Positions 45,274 to 53,685 of a DNA stretch of 64,000 nucleotides are shown here, in pieces. The position numbers and the translations under genes were made by a program. Under the pieces are notes generated by a model. The model was not told the DNA's origin and searched no databases. It saw only the letters and a list, made by a program, of their open reading frames with translations. How positions within the stretch are numbered: position 1 is the stretch's first letter; each line of letters starts with the position of its first letter. The stretch covers positions 1 to 64,000 of the forward strand of contig UQIK01000005.1 of assembly GCA_900541125.1 (NCBI GenBank), read 5' to 3'. The DNA comes from an uncultured Collinsella sp. (lineage in GTDB: Bacteria > Actinomycetota > Coriobacteriia > Coriobacteriales > Coriobacteriaceae).

Positions 45274-45310
45274 GCCAGTCGGAAAAGAGTTCTTCCTTTC
45301 ACCGACTGGC
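45274..45310 (+). terminator. Hairpin after the SMC-like gene
   Basis: GCCAGTCGG and CCGACTGGC pair around 19 nt. No clear T-run follows, so it is a weak terminator at best. Confidence 0.45.
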
Positions 45311-45451
45311 AAAACGATTTACGCCTAATTCCTAACGCTGCTCACGGGTATTTCCTTTGTTTCTGTCTTGGTCTCGCTAAACTAATAACTGCTGCTACCA
45401 GGGCATTTTCTGGTGCACATTCTATTGGCTCCTACGAAGATCGGAGCGGGT

Positions 45452-46546
45452 ATGTTTGCTGCCGAGTCCTACACCAGCCGTCATTACATTGCGATTGTTG
45501 CCATGGCCTGCCTATGCGTTTTGCTGGGCGGGCCTTCTTATGCCGCGGGCGCGGAGAGCCTCATCATCGCGGGCGCGACGTACTGCGAGCCGGGCGTGTC
45601 GGGCCCCGGCTGGGCCTGGACCGATGCCGACCACCTGGAGCTTAACGGCTACGCGGGCGAGGCCATCGGCGCCGAAGGTGACCTGGTGCTGACGCTTGAC
45701 GGGCAGAACTCCGTGACGGAGTCGCATGCGCCCGATGCGGACATCACGCCGTGCGGCATGGAGGTGTGGGGCAACCTGACGCTTCGCGGCACCGGGACCC
45801 TGACGGCGACGGGCTCGCAGTGCGGGATCCACGTCTCGCAGGCGCTCGTGGTGGACGGCTGCACCCTCGATGCCCAGGCGGACGGGGCCGATATTACGGA
45901 CGAGGCGGTTGCCGGCGTGATCGCAGGCGACATGGCCGTGCGCGGCGGCGGACGCGTCGTTGCCGCGGGCGCCGGGTCCGGGGCGGGCGTGCGCGCCTAC
46001 GGCGTGTATCTGCAAGATGCGGGCCTTGGCGATGGTGCAGCCGGCTGTCGGCTTTCCGTCGACGCCTCGTGGCTTGATGTGGCCGGTGCCGACGGCGGCG
46101 TTGCGTGTACGGGCGGGTCGCTTGTGTCCGCGCGATTTGTGACGCCTGCTGGCGGGGTCTTTGGTACTTGTGGCGCGGTGGATGCTGCCGGTGCGGTGAC
46201 CCCGCATGTGGTGGTTGAGCCCGATGTTGCCACGCCGCCGACGGGGGAGACCGACGGGCGCGACATGTCTGGTGGCGGGACGGGCGAGCCTTCCGCCGAT
46301 GCTAACCCCGCTGCCGGAGATCCCACCACAGGGCCTACGGCAAAACCCGCGCTGAAACCCGCGGCCACGACAACCAAGACAACAACGACAATAACCAAGA
46401 CCACGGTGTCCACGCCGCCCAAGTCCAAGAGCACCACTATGACCGTCGCGATGCTCCCCAAGACCGCCGACAACAACTGGATAGCCGCTTCTTTGGCGCT
46501 TTTCATTCTGGGGACAGTGCTCCTGGCAGCCGTATATCGTTGCTAA
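45452..46546 (+). CDS. Secreted sortase-anchored surface protein (LPKTA)
   Basis: A 364-residue protein with a signal peptide (YIAIVAMACLCVLLGGPSYAAGAE, cleavage near residue 32), a region of about 220 residues with repeated short beta-strand phrases (LTLDGQNSV, LTLRGTGTLTATGSQ, LVVDGCTLDAQ) suggesting a right-handed beta-helix like carbohydrate-binding or cadherin-like domains, then a Pro/Thr/Lys-rich stalk and LPKTA at about 335, a hydrophobic segment and a short RC tail. That is a class of sortase signal with Ala in place of Gly. The start at 45452 follows GGAGCGGG. High GC separates it from the AT-rich defence genes on its left. Confidence 0.82.
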   Translation: MFAAESYTSRHYIAIVAMACLCVLLGGPSYAAGAESLIIAGATYCEPGVSGPGWAWTDADHLELNGYAGEAIGAEGDLVLTLDGQNSVTESHAPDADITPCGMEVWGNLTLRGTGTLTATGSQCGIHVSQALVVDGCTLDAQADGADITDEAVAGVIAGDMAVRGGGRVVAAGAGSGAGVRAYGVYLQDAGLGDGAAGCRLSVDASWLDVAGADGGVACTGGSLVSARFVTPAGGVFGTCGAVDAAGAVTPHVVVEPDVATPPTGETDGRDMSGGGTGEPSADANPAAGDPTTGPTAKPALKPAATTTKTTTTITKTTVSTPPKSKSTTMTVAMLPKTADNNWIAASLALFILGTVLLAAVYRC

Positions 46547-46631
46547 GGCCTCGTTTAAGTGAGACCAGGGGAGAAGTGATTGAAGCCATTGCAGAAGTCT
46601 TTAGCCTTCTACTAAATCAATTTATTAGAGA

Positions 46632-46676
46632 TTGGTGCCGTATCGGCTATCGCTGAGACGGCACCATTTAGTTTTG
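46632..46676 (+). terminator. Terminator after the surface-protein gene
   Basis: TGGTGCCGT and ACGGCACCA form a 9-bp stem, followed by TTTAGTTTT. Confidence 0.7.
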
Positions 46677-46813
46677 CTCGACAGCTTCACAACCCGTTAC
46701 CTCTGTTGAGCCTTACACCTCATCTGCCAGAGCGATAAGATAATTGCAATCCAAATGCTGCCGTTTATAAAGCTCCATTTGGATCCAATTGCCTATATCA
46801 CTGGAGTCATACC

Positions 46814-47404
46814 ATGAGGAACTACTATCAAATCAAAACCATCGCATCGGCCCCTCCAAGGAGGCTCATTCCGATCGGAAAAGTCTTCAGCACTACTGGT
46901 CTTGTATTGGCAATTGTCGGTCTCTTTTCCGCTCTGTCATCGAGTGCCAACATATTTGGTTCGCTTTCTTTTCCTTTCTTACTCCTTGGCTTGTTCTTTT
47001 TTGTGGACGGGTTCCTTCTTGTTATTACGGCATCAAAGCAACAAGAGAAACTACTGGGGATACGCCAATCGCTCCTAGAAGATGATCCGCAAATCGTCGC
47101 AAGCGCCGAAGAGTTTATCGCTCAGCGAAAGGCCCTGACACAGCAAGGTGAAATTACTGGTATCTTCATTGTCCATAATGCAACCAAAGATTTGTACTAC
47201 GTAGGCCAAAGCGCAAAGGCAATTGATCGAACGGCCATACAGTTTCTCGATAGGGGCAATTGCGATGTGTATGCCGATTACAAGTACGGTGACTCATTCA
47301 ACGTGCGAATAATCCCGCTGTCGGAAAGCGGCTACGAAAGTCTCAATGAGCTAAAACGCGCAGCGATACAAGCGCTCGAGGCTGCTGGCGAGGAGCTTTA
47401 TTAA
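46814..47404 (+). CDS. Membrane protein with C-terminal GIY-YIG-like domain
   Basis: A 196-residue protein. Two adjacent hydrophobic helices (FSTTGLVLAIVGLFSAL and FPFLLLGLFFFVDGFLLVI, about 25-75) are followed by a charged linker and a domain reading ITGIFIVHNATKDLYYVGQSAKAIDRT (about 113), which fits the GIY-YIG pattern (GIF…YYVGQS) with the downstream Arg and a Glu in SLNELKRAAIQAL. Catalytic activity is plausible but unproven. Membrane anchoring of such a domain is unusual. Its neighbour at 47428 begins 23 bp downstream and may be functionally linked. Confidence 0.65.
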   Translation: MRNYYQIKTIASAPPRRLIPIGKVFSTTGLVLAIVGLFSALSSSANIFGSLSFPFLLLGLFFFVDGFLLVITASKQQEKLLGIRQSLLEDDPQIVASAEEFIAQRKALTQQGEITGIFIVHNATKDLYYVGQSAKAIDRTAIQFLDRGNCDVYADYKYGDSFNVRIIPLSESGYESLNELKRAAIQALEAAGEELY

Positions 47405-47427
47405 GGGCGACTGTTAGGATAAATGAA

Positions 47428-47952
47428 ATGGCAAGCTCAAATAACACGGGCAACAACGAGGAATTAACGCCGTCCGTAGAAGAAACGCTTCTTAACGAAT
47501 CCGGCTCGATTGCCAGGGTCAAGTCGTTCTCATGGATTTGGTTTATCAATAAAAAGCGAATCCACGACATAGATCCCGTTCAATGCGGCAAATGGATGTT
47601 CTTCTTCTCTCCATTCAAAACCGCCCTCATGGACGACATTGTCGGAACGGCGGTTCTAGATGGCGTCGTCGTAGAGGCCAAATACTCGAACCCCGAAACG
47701 CTCATCGCGGCGGGCTCGAAACAAGGTGTCTGCTGCTTTTACCTAAACGGTAACGATAGAGAAAGCCATAAGAGGGTACTGAGCTACATGCTGGAAAACG
47801 GGCTAATCAGGAAGACAAAGACTGGAAAGCTGTATAACATTTCGTTCAAGTTCGACACTGAGACCTACGCAGGAAAGTACAAGGGGAGCGGCTTCTACGG
47901 AAAGATAAAGCTCGCGGACTTCGTAGACCTGGAGACGGGAGAGTTTATCTAG
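47428..47952 (+). CDS. Hypothetical protein of unknown function
   Basis: A 174-residue soluble protein that I cannot assign to a family. It starts with a Ser/Asn/Glu-rich segment, then alternates aromatic and basic stretches (FSWIWFINKKRIHDIDP, KWMFFFSPFKTALMDDIVG). The end has a Gly/Lys/Phe-rich motif, GKYKGSGFYGKIKLADFVDL, followed by ETGEFI. There is no signal peptide or transmembrane segment. It lies close behind the GIY-YIG-like membrane protein, so the pair may form one unit. Confidence 0.6.
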   Translation: MASSNNTGNNEELTPSVEETLLNESGSIARVKSFSWIWFINKKRIHDIDPVQCGKWMFFFSPFKTALMDDIVGTAVLDGVVVEAKYSNPETLIAAGSKQGVCCFYLNGNDRESHKRVLSYMLENGLIRKTKTGKLYNISFKFDTETYAGKYKGSGFYGKIKLADFVDLETGEFI

Positions 47953-47969
47953 GACAGCGGGGCGGAGTA

Positions 47970-48077
47970 ATGAACTCTGCTTATGCTAGGGATGACAGGA
48001 CCGTTCGCGTAACCGTTGAGCGTCCGGTTGGCCCTGGCTTTGACCATGCGGAATGCTTCTTGCCAACGGTTAATTGA
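47970..48077 (+). pseudogene. Short ORF, possible gene remnant
   Basis: A 35-codon frame preceded by GGGGCGGAG encodes RTVRVTVERPVGPGFDHAE in its middle. That stretch loosely recalls the start of small inorganic-pyrophosphatase-like proteins. It is too short for a real domain, so it may be a decayed gene start. Confidence 0.2.
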
Positions 48078-48236
48078 TTCAAAGTCGAAGGTTTTTCTAC
48101 TGACGATCTGGATTTTTTACCGAGTTCGTTAGATCAAACGCTCCGTTTATATTCGAGCTTGCAGAACGGCAAAAAGCCGGATCGGCTGTTTCGGCGCTGG
48201 CCCCCTGACGTACTACTGTTAAACGGAAAATCTCCC

Positions 48237-48536
48237 ATGATTTCGCCTTCCGACATATCCACCGTCGCCTCCCGCGTGCTGGCTCAATATGACGTCAGCG
48301 AAGCATATTTATTTGGCTCGTTTGCCCGAGGCGAGCAAACGCCCGCCAGCGATATAGACTTGCGCCTAGTCTGCGGCAACACCATGACATTCGGCATGCT
48401 TTACGAACTCTCCCATGAGCTTGAGAGGGAACTTGGGCGAAAGGTTGATATCATCACCAACCCACCAGAGCACATGCGCACGGCATTCCGCAAAAGCATC
48501 GAGCAGGAAGAGGTGCTTGTCTATGAAGTGTTGTAA
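48237..48536 (+). CDS. MNT-type nucleotidyltransferase
   Basis: A 99-residue minimal nucleotidyltransferase. AYLFGSFARGEQTPASDIDL at about 23-42 contains the GSxxRGE loop and the DxD metal site, and GRKVDIIT (about 72) gives the third acidic residue. MntA-like proteins AMPylate and neutralise HEPN toxins. A complete HEPN partner would normally be adjacent, but none is found: the next 60 codons resemble a RelB tail. A frame open to 48159 is ignored because family similarity begins at 48237. Confidence 0.82.
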   Translation: MISPSDISTVASRVLAQYDVSEAYLFGSFARGEQTPASDIDLRLVCGNTMTFGMLYELSHELERELGRKVDIITNPPEHMRTAFRKSIEQEEVLVYEVL

Positions 48537-48711
48537 ACAGGACGAGGGGCTAGCGAATACCAGCCCTCAACCCTTTCCTTCCAAAGAACCCAACCCGGAG
48601 ACCCTCGAGGCCATCCGCGAAGGTGACGCATTCTTTGCGGCAAGGGCGTCCTGTCGCTTCGACAACGGCGCTGACCTTGTCAATGCAGCTCTAAAAGCTC
48701 CTAAAGTGTGA
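48523..48711 (+). pseudogene. C-terminal fragment of a RelB/DinJ-like antitoxin
   Basis: A 62-codon frame overlapping the nucleotidyltransferase stop. The part PNPETLEAIREGDAFFAARA…RFDNGADLVNAAL resembles the C-terminal toxin-binding part of RelB/DinJ antitoxins. The N-terminal ribbon-helix-helix half is missing and no RelE-type toxin follows. It is likely a recombination scar joining two toxin-antitoxin modules. Confidence 0.45.
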
Positions 48712-49226
48712 GAAAATGCAGCCACCGAAGAGACGATTGCCTCTTAAGTTCCAGATCGGCGAGGCTCGTACCTCGACATTTTTGTACGCCTGCGGACATC
48801 GGAACTATCCCGCTAGCTAGCTGCATAACCCTAGCTGATGGTTATAAACACGAGACTCCCTGCCGGAAACGGCATATTTGCAAGTCGCATCTCGCCTCGA
48901 AACTCCCGATTTTCGGAAGTGTGGGAAAACCGATAACCGCCGAGCACAATTCGTTTTTAGCAACAAAGCCACATGTAGAAGTGTTGTTGCTTTCCGGTGC
49001 GGTCGACATGTCAGAGATTTACCGCATACTTACGGAGATGGCCCCTCGACGTCGTAAGAGTCTGGGCTTGGCACTCAAGTATATGTCCGGTCGCCGTGAA
49101 ATAATTTGTCATGTAGATTAGAAGAGAAATCATCGAAGCCCAACTCGACATATCTTGAAATTGGGTACATAATCAGCCCATTTAAGGTCTATAGGATAAG
49201 TTTTGCCAACTGAGGGGAGAGCGAAA
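48712..49226. other. Non-coding stretch with a dispersed repeat
   Basis: About 515 bp without a credible gene. At 48909-48977 a sequence beginning TTTTCGGAAGTGTGGGAAAA and ending AGCAACAAAGCCACATGTAG matches a segment at 50286-50355 (TTTTCGAAAGTGCGGAGAAA … ACCAACAAAGCCGCAGGTC). An open frame at 48708-49121 spans the repeat and has no protein-like character. The last 60 bp probably contain the promoter of the Panacea-Fic operon. Confidence 0.5.
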
Positions 49227-49736
49227 ATGGAAGCGCTGAACGTTGCGAACTACATCATTGATAACTGGAGCGACAAGTTCGAGATTACGAATCTCAAGCT
49301 GAATAAGCTCGTCTATTATTCGCAGGTCGAATCGTTGCGCAAATACAATCGTCCGCTTTTCGATGACATCATTGAGGCTTGGCAGTACGGTCCAGTTGAA
49401 CCTGTGGTCTATCATGCGTTCTCCTCGTATGGCCGATACCGCATCAGTAAATCGAGTGACTTAGCGATACTTGACGGGATTTCTAAAAAACTCATTGATT
49501 CCGTGATGGATAAGCTTGGTATGCTCACTGCGTTTGATTTGGTCACCTTGTCGCATAAGCCAGATGGAGCATGGGCGAGCGTATATTCGCCGAACAGGGA
49601 TAACCCCATCACTCCGGAGGCAATTCTTGCATCTAATGATGGTTTAGACAATAACGACGTCGTAACAATCGATCAGGCCGTGCAATCGACAATTGCAGCC
49701 ATGCCTAATGCATTGAGGCTTTTGGAGAACTCCTAA
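49227..49736 (+). CDS. Panacea-domain antitoxin (DUF4065/SocA-like)
   Basis: A 169-residue protein with the Panacea signature. MEALNVANYIIDN at the N-terminus is followed by ITNLKLNKLVYYSQVESLRKYNRPLFDDIIEAWQYGPVEPVVYHAF (first and last parts of the motif). Panacea domains neutralise many unrelated toxins fused or adjacent to them. Here the partner is a Fic/Doc protein whose ATG overlaps this stop by one base. A GAGGGGAG ribosome-binding site precedes the ATG at 49227. Confidence 0.88.
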   Translation: MEALNVANYIIDNWSDKFEITNLKLNKLVYYSQVESLRKYNRPLFDDIIEAWQYGPVEPVVYHAFSSYGRYRISKSSDLAILDGISKKLIDSVMDKLGMLTAFDLVTLSHKPDGAWASVYSPNRDNPITPEAILASNDGLDNNDVVTIDQAVQSTIAAMPNALRLLENS

Positions 49737-50233
49737 TGTCCACCACAATGGGGCAACCGCCTTCTTTCGATCCCCTCGTATTTGATGACGAGGAAGCGAT
49801 AGAGGCGCTTGCCTCTTCTGTAATGCAGCTGCATGAAGGCTTACTTGCGTTTGGAAAATGCTACACAACTTGCATAACGAGCGATAGGGCCACCCTTATA
49901 CATGGTCGAATCGAATCTGTTCTATCAAACGCATTTTGCACCATCTATGGGCAGTCCCCGATTGATAGGTTTTCGGACATCTTCGACCAGGCAAGCTATA
50001 TTGCGGAACACATGGCAAAGGACCACATCTTTGAGGATGGAAACAAGAGGACTAGCCTAGTTATTGCCTTTGCCATTATTAGCTTGAGAAACGTATCGGT
50101 GGACTTTTCAGATAACCCAACTCCTGAAGATAACCCCTACTATGAATGGATTCAGGACCTTGTCTCCGGGAAACGCACACGCGAAGAGCTCGCGAACGAG
50201 TTGCGAAGGAACAGCAAGCCTATGAGGCCTTAG
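49736..50233 (+). CDS. Fic/Doc-family toxin
   Basis: A 165-residue protein with the Fic core HIFEDGNKRTSLVIAFAII at about 97, matching HxFx(D/E)GNxR with catalytic His and the anion-binding loop. No inhibitory S/TxxxE(G/N) helix is visible at either end, so control must come from the upstream Panacea protein. Doc-type enzymes phosphorylate, and other Fic proteins AMPylate, their targets; the activity here is unknown. Together with 49227-49736 it forms a complete toxin-antitoxin operon. Confidence 0.87.
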   Translation: MSTTMGQPPSFDPLVFDDEEAIEALASSVMQLHEGLLAFGKCYTTCITSDRATLIHGRIESVLSNAFCTIYGQSPIDRFSDIFDQASYIAEHMAKDHIFEDGNKRTSLVIAFAIISLRNVSVDFSDNPTPEDNPYYEWIQDLVSGKRTREELANELRRNSKPMRP

Positions 50234-50884
50234 AGTCTTCTTGGGCTTGGATTTTGGTGCCGTATATCGCTGCCGATGCGCCAACTTTTCGAAAGTGCGG
50301 AGAAAGCAGAATCCGTCGACCATAACCCGCTATTTACCAACAAAGCCGCAGGTCTCGAAAGTAAAACCAGGTTTGGTTGGCAGGTCTCCCCTTTTCCCGA
50401 ACTTCCGAAATTGCGTTCCAATAGGGACTAAACAACGTGCAACGAGTGCCTCACATGCAGTCAGCTGGCAAAATATGCCCGTGATTACGTATATCGATAC
50501 AACATTTGCCGTCTTTCGCGTGCCGCGTCGCTGCGAGAATCTGCGGGTGCTGACCTTGCACTCACAGCGGTGGCTTTGGCCAAGCGTCCGCCTGCAATCA
50601 GAATGATAGAAAGCGCGCGTCGGTGCGTAAAAATAAAGACGCAATTTACTATGGCGTGTTTTGGATGATGGGATTATTTACGGAACCGTGTCGATTGGCC
50701 TAAGGACAGAAGTTGATGCTTAATGGCTATTCAAAATAAACCGAGCATCATCGCAACCTAACAATTGGCAAACAGCAAACTCGCCGGATGACTTCGGCAC
50801 AATCGCAATGTGCGAGCCGGCGACCCATCGCACGTATAGAATCTAAGCATCCGCACGCCGGTTAATGAATTGATTGGACACCAC
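50234..50884. other. Non-coding stretch with a fold-back repeat
   Basis: About 650 bp. A fold-back at about 50284-50416 has related ends, TTTTCGAAAGTGCGGAGAAA and (reverse-complemented) TTTCGGAAGTTCGGGAAAAG. Its left half is the repeat also seen at 48909. From about 50436 to 50630 a plus-strand frame without start codon (CNECLTCSQLAKYARDYVYR…) might be a decayed gene end. The rest shows nothing recognisable. Confidence 0.45.
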
Positions 50885-51673
50885 ATGGAGATCCCCAGCG
50901 CCCTGTGCAGCAATGTGTACGACTTCGCGTTTTGCGCCGAGCCCTGCTACGAACGCTTGACCGACCTCGCCGATCCCGAGGACTGGGGTCCCTGCAACCG
51001 CATTCTCAAGAACTACCTGTCGTTTTCGTTTAGCCGCGCGGTATTTTTGACCGAGCGCGACGTGGACCAGACCGCACCGTCCAACCTGCCGCTGGTGTTC
51101 GACGACGACCGATGCCTATTCAACACCGGCCTTTACACGCGCCGCTACGAGACCATCTACGGCCTGTTTGAGCCCAACACCAAGCCCGACGCGCGCCAGC
51201 GCTGGTTTTTGAAGGGCTTCTTTAAGGAGAGCGACCCCATGCTGGTCTCGTTTGAGTACCTGCCATGCCGCGTGCGCTTTGCCGAGGACCCCTCCGAGCT
51301 GGTCTTTGACTACCGCCTGCCCATCCGCTCCAACATCGACCACATTCTGGGCGACGAGGAGAACCTGACGCGCATTCCCGCCAGCCTGATGGGGGAGGGC
51401 AACTCGCTGCTGCTGCGCCGCGCCTTTGAGGGAGCTGTCGTCGAGGCCGCCCGCCGCGCCGCCGCCAACTACACGCTCGCGGTGCCGCAGTTCTACGGCG
51501 GCCGAATCCAACTGCTCTTGCCGTTGTGCCTAACTGGCGACAAGCCCGAACTGGCGCTGACCATCCAGCGCGAGGACGGTTTCTACGCCGCACGCACCTG
51601 CCTCACGCTCGACATGGCCTACAACAACGCACGACTTATCTGCCGCCCCGAGACCTCGTGGATCAAGCGGTAA
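50885..51673 (+). CDS. DUF3825-like protein
   Basis: About 262 residues. Features such as WGPCNRILKNYLSFSFSRA, LVFDDDRCLFNTGLYTRRYETIYGLF and PQFYGGRIQLLLPL suggest the DUF3825 family, of unknown function and often found with RNA-binding proteins. No signal peptide or transmembrane helix is present. Strong GC and codon bias like the housekeeping genes suggest it is native. The start at 50885 (ATGGAGATCCC) is slightly better than the TTG at 50870. Confidence 0.6.
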   Translation: MEIPSALCSNVYDFAFCAEPCYERLTDLADPEDWGPCNRILKNYLSFSFSRAVFLTERDVDQTAPSNLPLVFDDDRCLFNTGLYTRRYETIYGLFEPNTKPDARQRWFLKGFFKESDPMLVSFEYLPCRVRFAEDPSELVFDYRLPIRSNIDHILGDEENLTRIPASLMGEGNSLLLRRAFEGAVVEAARRAAANYTLAVPQFYGGRIQLLLPLCLTGDKPELALTIQREDGFYAARTCLTLDMAYNNARLICRPETSWIKR

Positions 51674-51761
51674 AGGGTGGTTGAGCTGCGGGTTTGCTGG
51701 TTACGGCGCTTGCCATGGTGCGGCCGACGCCCAGGAATTTACAATCGAGGGCAAAAAGTTC

Positions 51762-51791
51762 TTGGTAAACCGCGCACGGCTATGTTAGTAT
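51762..51791 (+). promoter_or_regulatory. Promoter of tRNA-Val
   Basis: TTGGTA, 18-bp spacer, TAGTAT, about 20 bp upstream of the tRNA. Confidence 0.6.
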
Positions 51792-51811
51792 CTCTTTTGC
51801 CGAAAGGCGAC

Positions 51812-51886
51812 GGGCGATTGGCTCAGGGGTAGAGCATATCCTTCACACGGATGGGGTCACAAGTTCGAATCTTGTATCGCCCACCA
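51812..51886 (+). tRNA. tRNA-Val (anticodon CAC)
   Basis: A 75-nt cloverleaf with acceptor GGGCGAT/ATCGCCC, anticodon stem TATCC/GGATG with loop TTCACAC, T-arm ACAAG/CTTGT with TTCGAAT, and encoded CCA. Confidence 0.94.
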
Positions 51887-51897
51887 TCAAAAGCGCA

Positions 51898-51930
51898 GGT
51901 CAGAGGTGTTAAGCCTCTGGCCTTTTTCTT
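51898..51930 (+). terminator. Terminator after tRNA-Val
   Basis: GGTCAGAGG pairs with CCTCTGGCC, followed by TTTTTCTTTTT. Confidence 0.85.
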
Positions 51931-52328
51931 TTTGACACCAAGGGTGACACCAAAACTGACACCAAATTTTCGATTTTTATTAAAATAGGGTCCCGTTTTT
52001 TATTGATCATGTCCCCTTCACAATTCCTACACATGTATAAAAGCACCCGTACCGGCTCACGCTAGGTGACGTCATCGCACGTTTTGTGAAAAGCGTCTGC
52101 GCTCATTCCTTGAATTCTCTGCGCAATCTATGAGCAATTGTGAAGACTGAGACTAGACGCACGGCTTCACTACCTGCGCATTCCATCAATCGCGCCTGCT
52201 TTCATCACAACCCATCCCTCTTTTGGTCAGTGTTTGGTCAGCTTCCGATACTTACCCGCATGATGCTCACCTAGATAATCAGGCCCGTAAGCCACACGGC
52301 TCATGCCCGAAGCTAGGGGGAGGTCCAC
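51931..52328. other. Non-coding stretch with a 12-bp-spaced TGACACCA repeat
   Basis: Directly after the tRNA terminator, TGACACCA occurs three times at 12-bp intervals (51933, 51945, 51957). Such sequence beside a tRNA can be the leftover end of an integrase gene, but no integrase is present. The remainder up to the GGGGGAGG ribosome-binding site of the next gene has no recognised feature. Confidence 0.4.
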
Positions 52329-53483
52329 ATGGACGAGATTGTCTGCGCAAACACCGCATTCCGTTACTGGCGATGTCCACCGCAGGTGCGCGACCTCTAC
52401 CCGCGTCTACCTAGCTCCGAAGATGGGTGGCGAGCTCTATCCCAAGCGCCTTTCGTAACCGATGTCCTCAAGACGCCAGTCATCACAGCAGCATCAACAC
52501 GAAGCAACCTGCATTCAGAGACAAGACGGACCATCCGATGGAACAGCGCCTATACAGAGAAGGTTTCCATCGACACGGGTATGGGCTTTAGCGTCACAGA
52601 CCCTCTTAATACGCTATTCACCATGACTCGAAGCGTTTCTTCATACGACTTGGTTCTGGCTATGTACGAGTTCTGCGGATGGTTCTCGGTTTTTAAACCA
52701 TCGCCCGCGGTCGACATGGCACTTGAGCAGGCAAAATCAGAAGAAGAGCAGTACACCACATAAAGTCTGTTTGAACTAGACGAAACCCAAGACGAGGTCC
52801 CATGGAAGCGAGTCTATGCTCGGGCGCACCAGAAGGATAGTGAGAATAATCAAAGTGGGCAGCAGAATAACGGATCCGGAAATAAAGCTAACGGAAAGGG
52901 CACATCGCTCTGGATGAGAAAGCCTCTTATTGAAATAGAAGAACTGCACAGATTTGCAGCGAAGGTTAAGGGCGAGATGTGGGGAAAGCAATTCTACGAA
53001 GCCGCACAGCAGGTAATGGGTATTGCTGCATCCCCGCTAGAAGTTGCTGGAATCATGTTGCTAAGTCATCCGAGACGTGCCGGCGGAGCGGAGTTTAAAA
53101 ACATATACGTCAACGACTTAACACCGCTGTCGAATTCAGCTCGGAAAATCGCAGGTCAGAAAGTCTGTTACGGCGATATCGTCATCGTAAACCCAATAAC
53201 AATGAAGGCTGTGATTATCGAACTTCAAGGAGAGGTTATCCATGGATCGGGCGCTGTGCTTGACCACGATGCCTCTCGAATGACAGCATTGCAAAGCATG
53301 GGATACGACGTATTTCTTGTAACTCATGACATGCTCAATGATCACGAACAGCTTGATGCCATCATTCACAGTGCGTGTAAGCGATTGGAGTTGCGCTACA
53401 AGCCAAAAACCGAGGCGATGAGATGTGCTGAGACCAGATTGCGCGCCAACGTTCTGTGCAATTGGCTTGGTATTGGTAAGTAA
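52329..53483 (+). pseudogene. Nuclease-like protein gene interrupted by one in-frame stop
   Basis: A GGGGGAGGTCCAC ribosome-binding site leads into a frame that runs 144 codons to TAA at 52761-52763. It then continues in the same frame without another stop to 53483, for about 384 codons in total. The first part (FRYWRCPPQVRDLYPRLP) recalls AbiEi-associated proteins common in Coriobacteriia. The last part has CYGDIVIVNPITMKAVIIELQG and YDVFLVTHDML, a VSR/PD-(D/E)xK-like pattern of D then E-x-Q. The middle is a Gln/Asn/Gly-rich linker. As sequenced it makes two pieces, the second perhaps from ATG 52914. No family name can be given with certainty. Confidence 0.55.
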
Positions 53484-53551
53484 TAATGGCCTAGGGAGCA
53501 TTTTTAATACTCTATATGCTGCCAGTAATTAAGTGCCATTTTAAAACAATG

Positions 53552-53685
53552 CCGGTTTACTACGTTGGATTGAGGGTGGCTGAACACACCGAATTCGCCG
53601 CTCGTAAAACCGCAGGTAGATTACCTGCCCGTTTTGCGAAAGCAGGCGTGAGGTCGGAAATCCGGGAATCGTCGTAGTAAACCGG
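53552..53685. repeat. Fold-back repeat, CTACTACG-type family, copy 1
   Basis: CCGGTTTACTACG (53552-53564) and its complement (53673-53685) flank an inner hairpin AAAACCGCAGGTAGATTACCTGC followed by CGTTTT. It has the same plan and similar sequence as the element at 55833-55996. Confidence 0.75.

Noticed and set aside
48708..49121. 137-codon frame between the RelB-like fragment and the Panacea gene
   Set aside because: Covers a dispersed non-coding repeat, is rich in Arg/Cys/His without pattern and lacks a ribosome-binding site.
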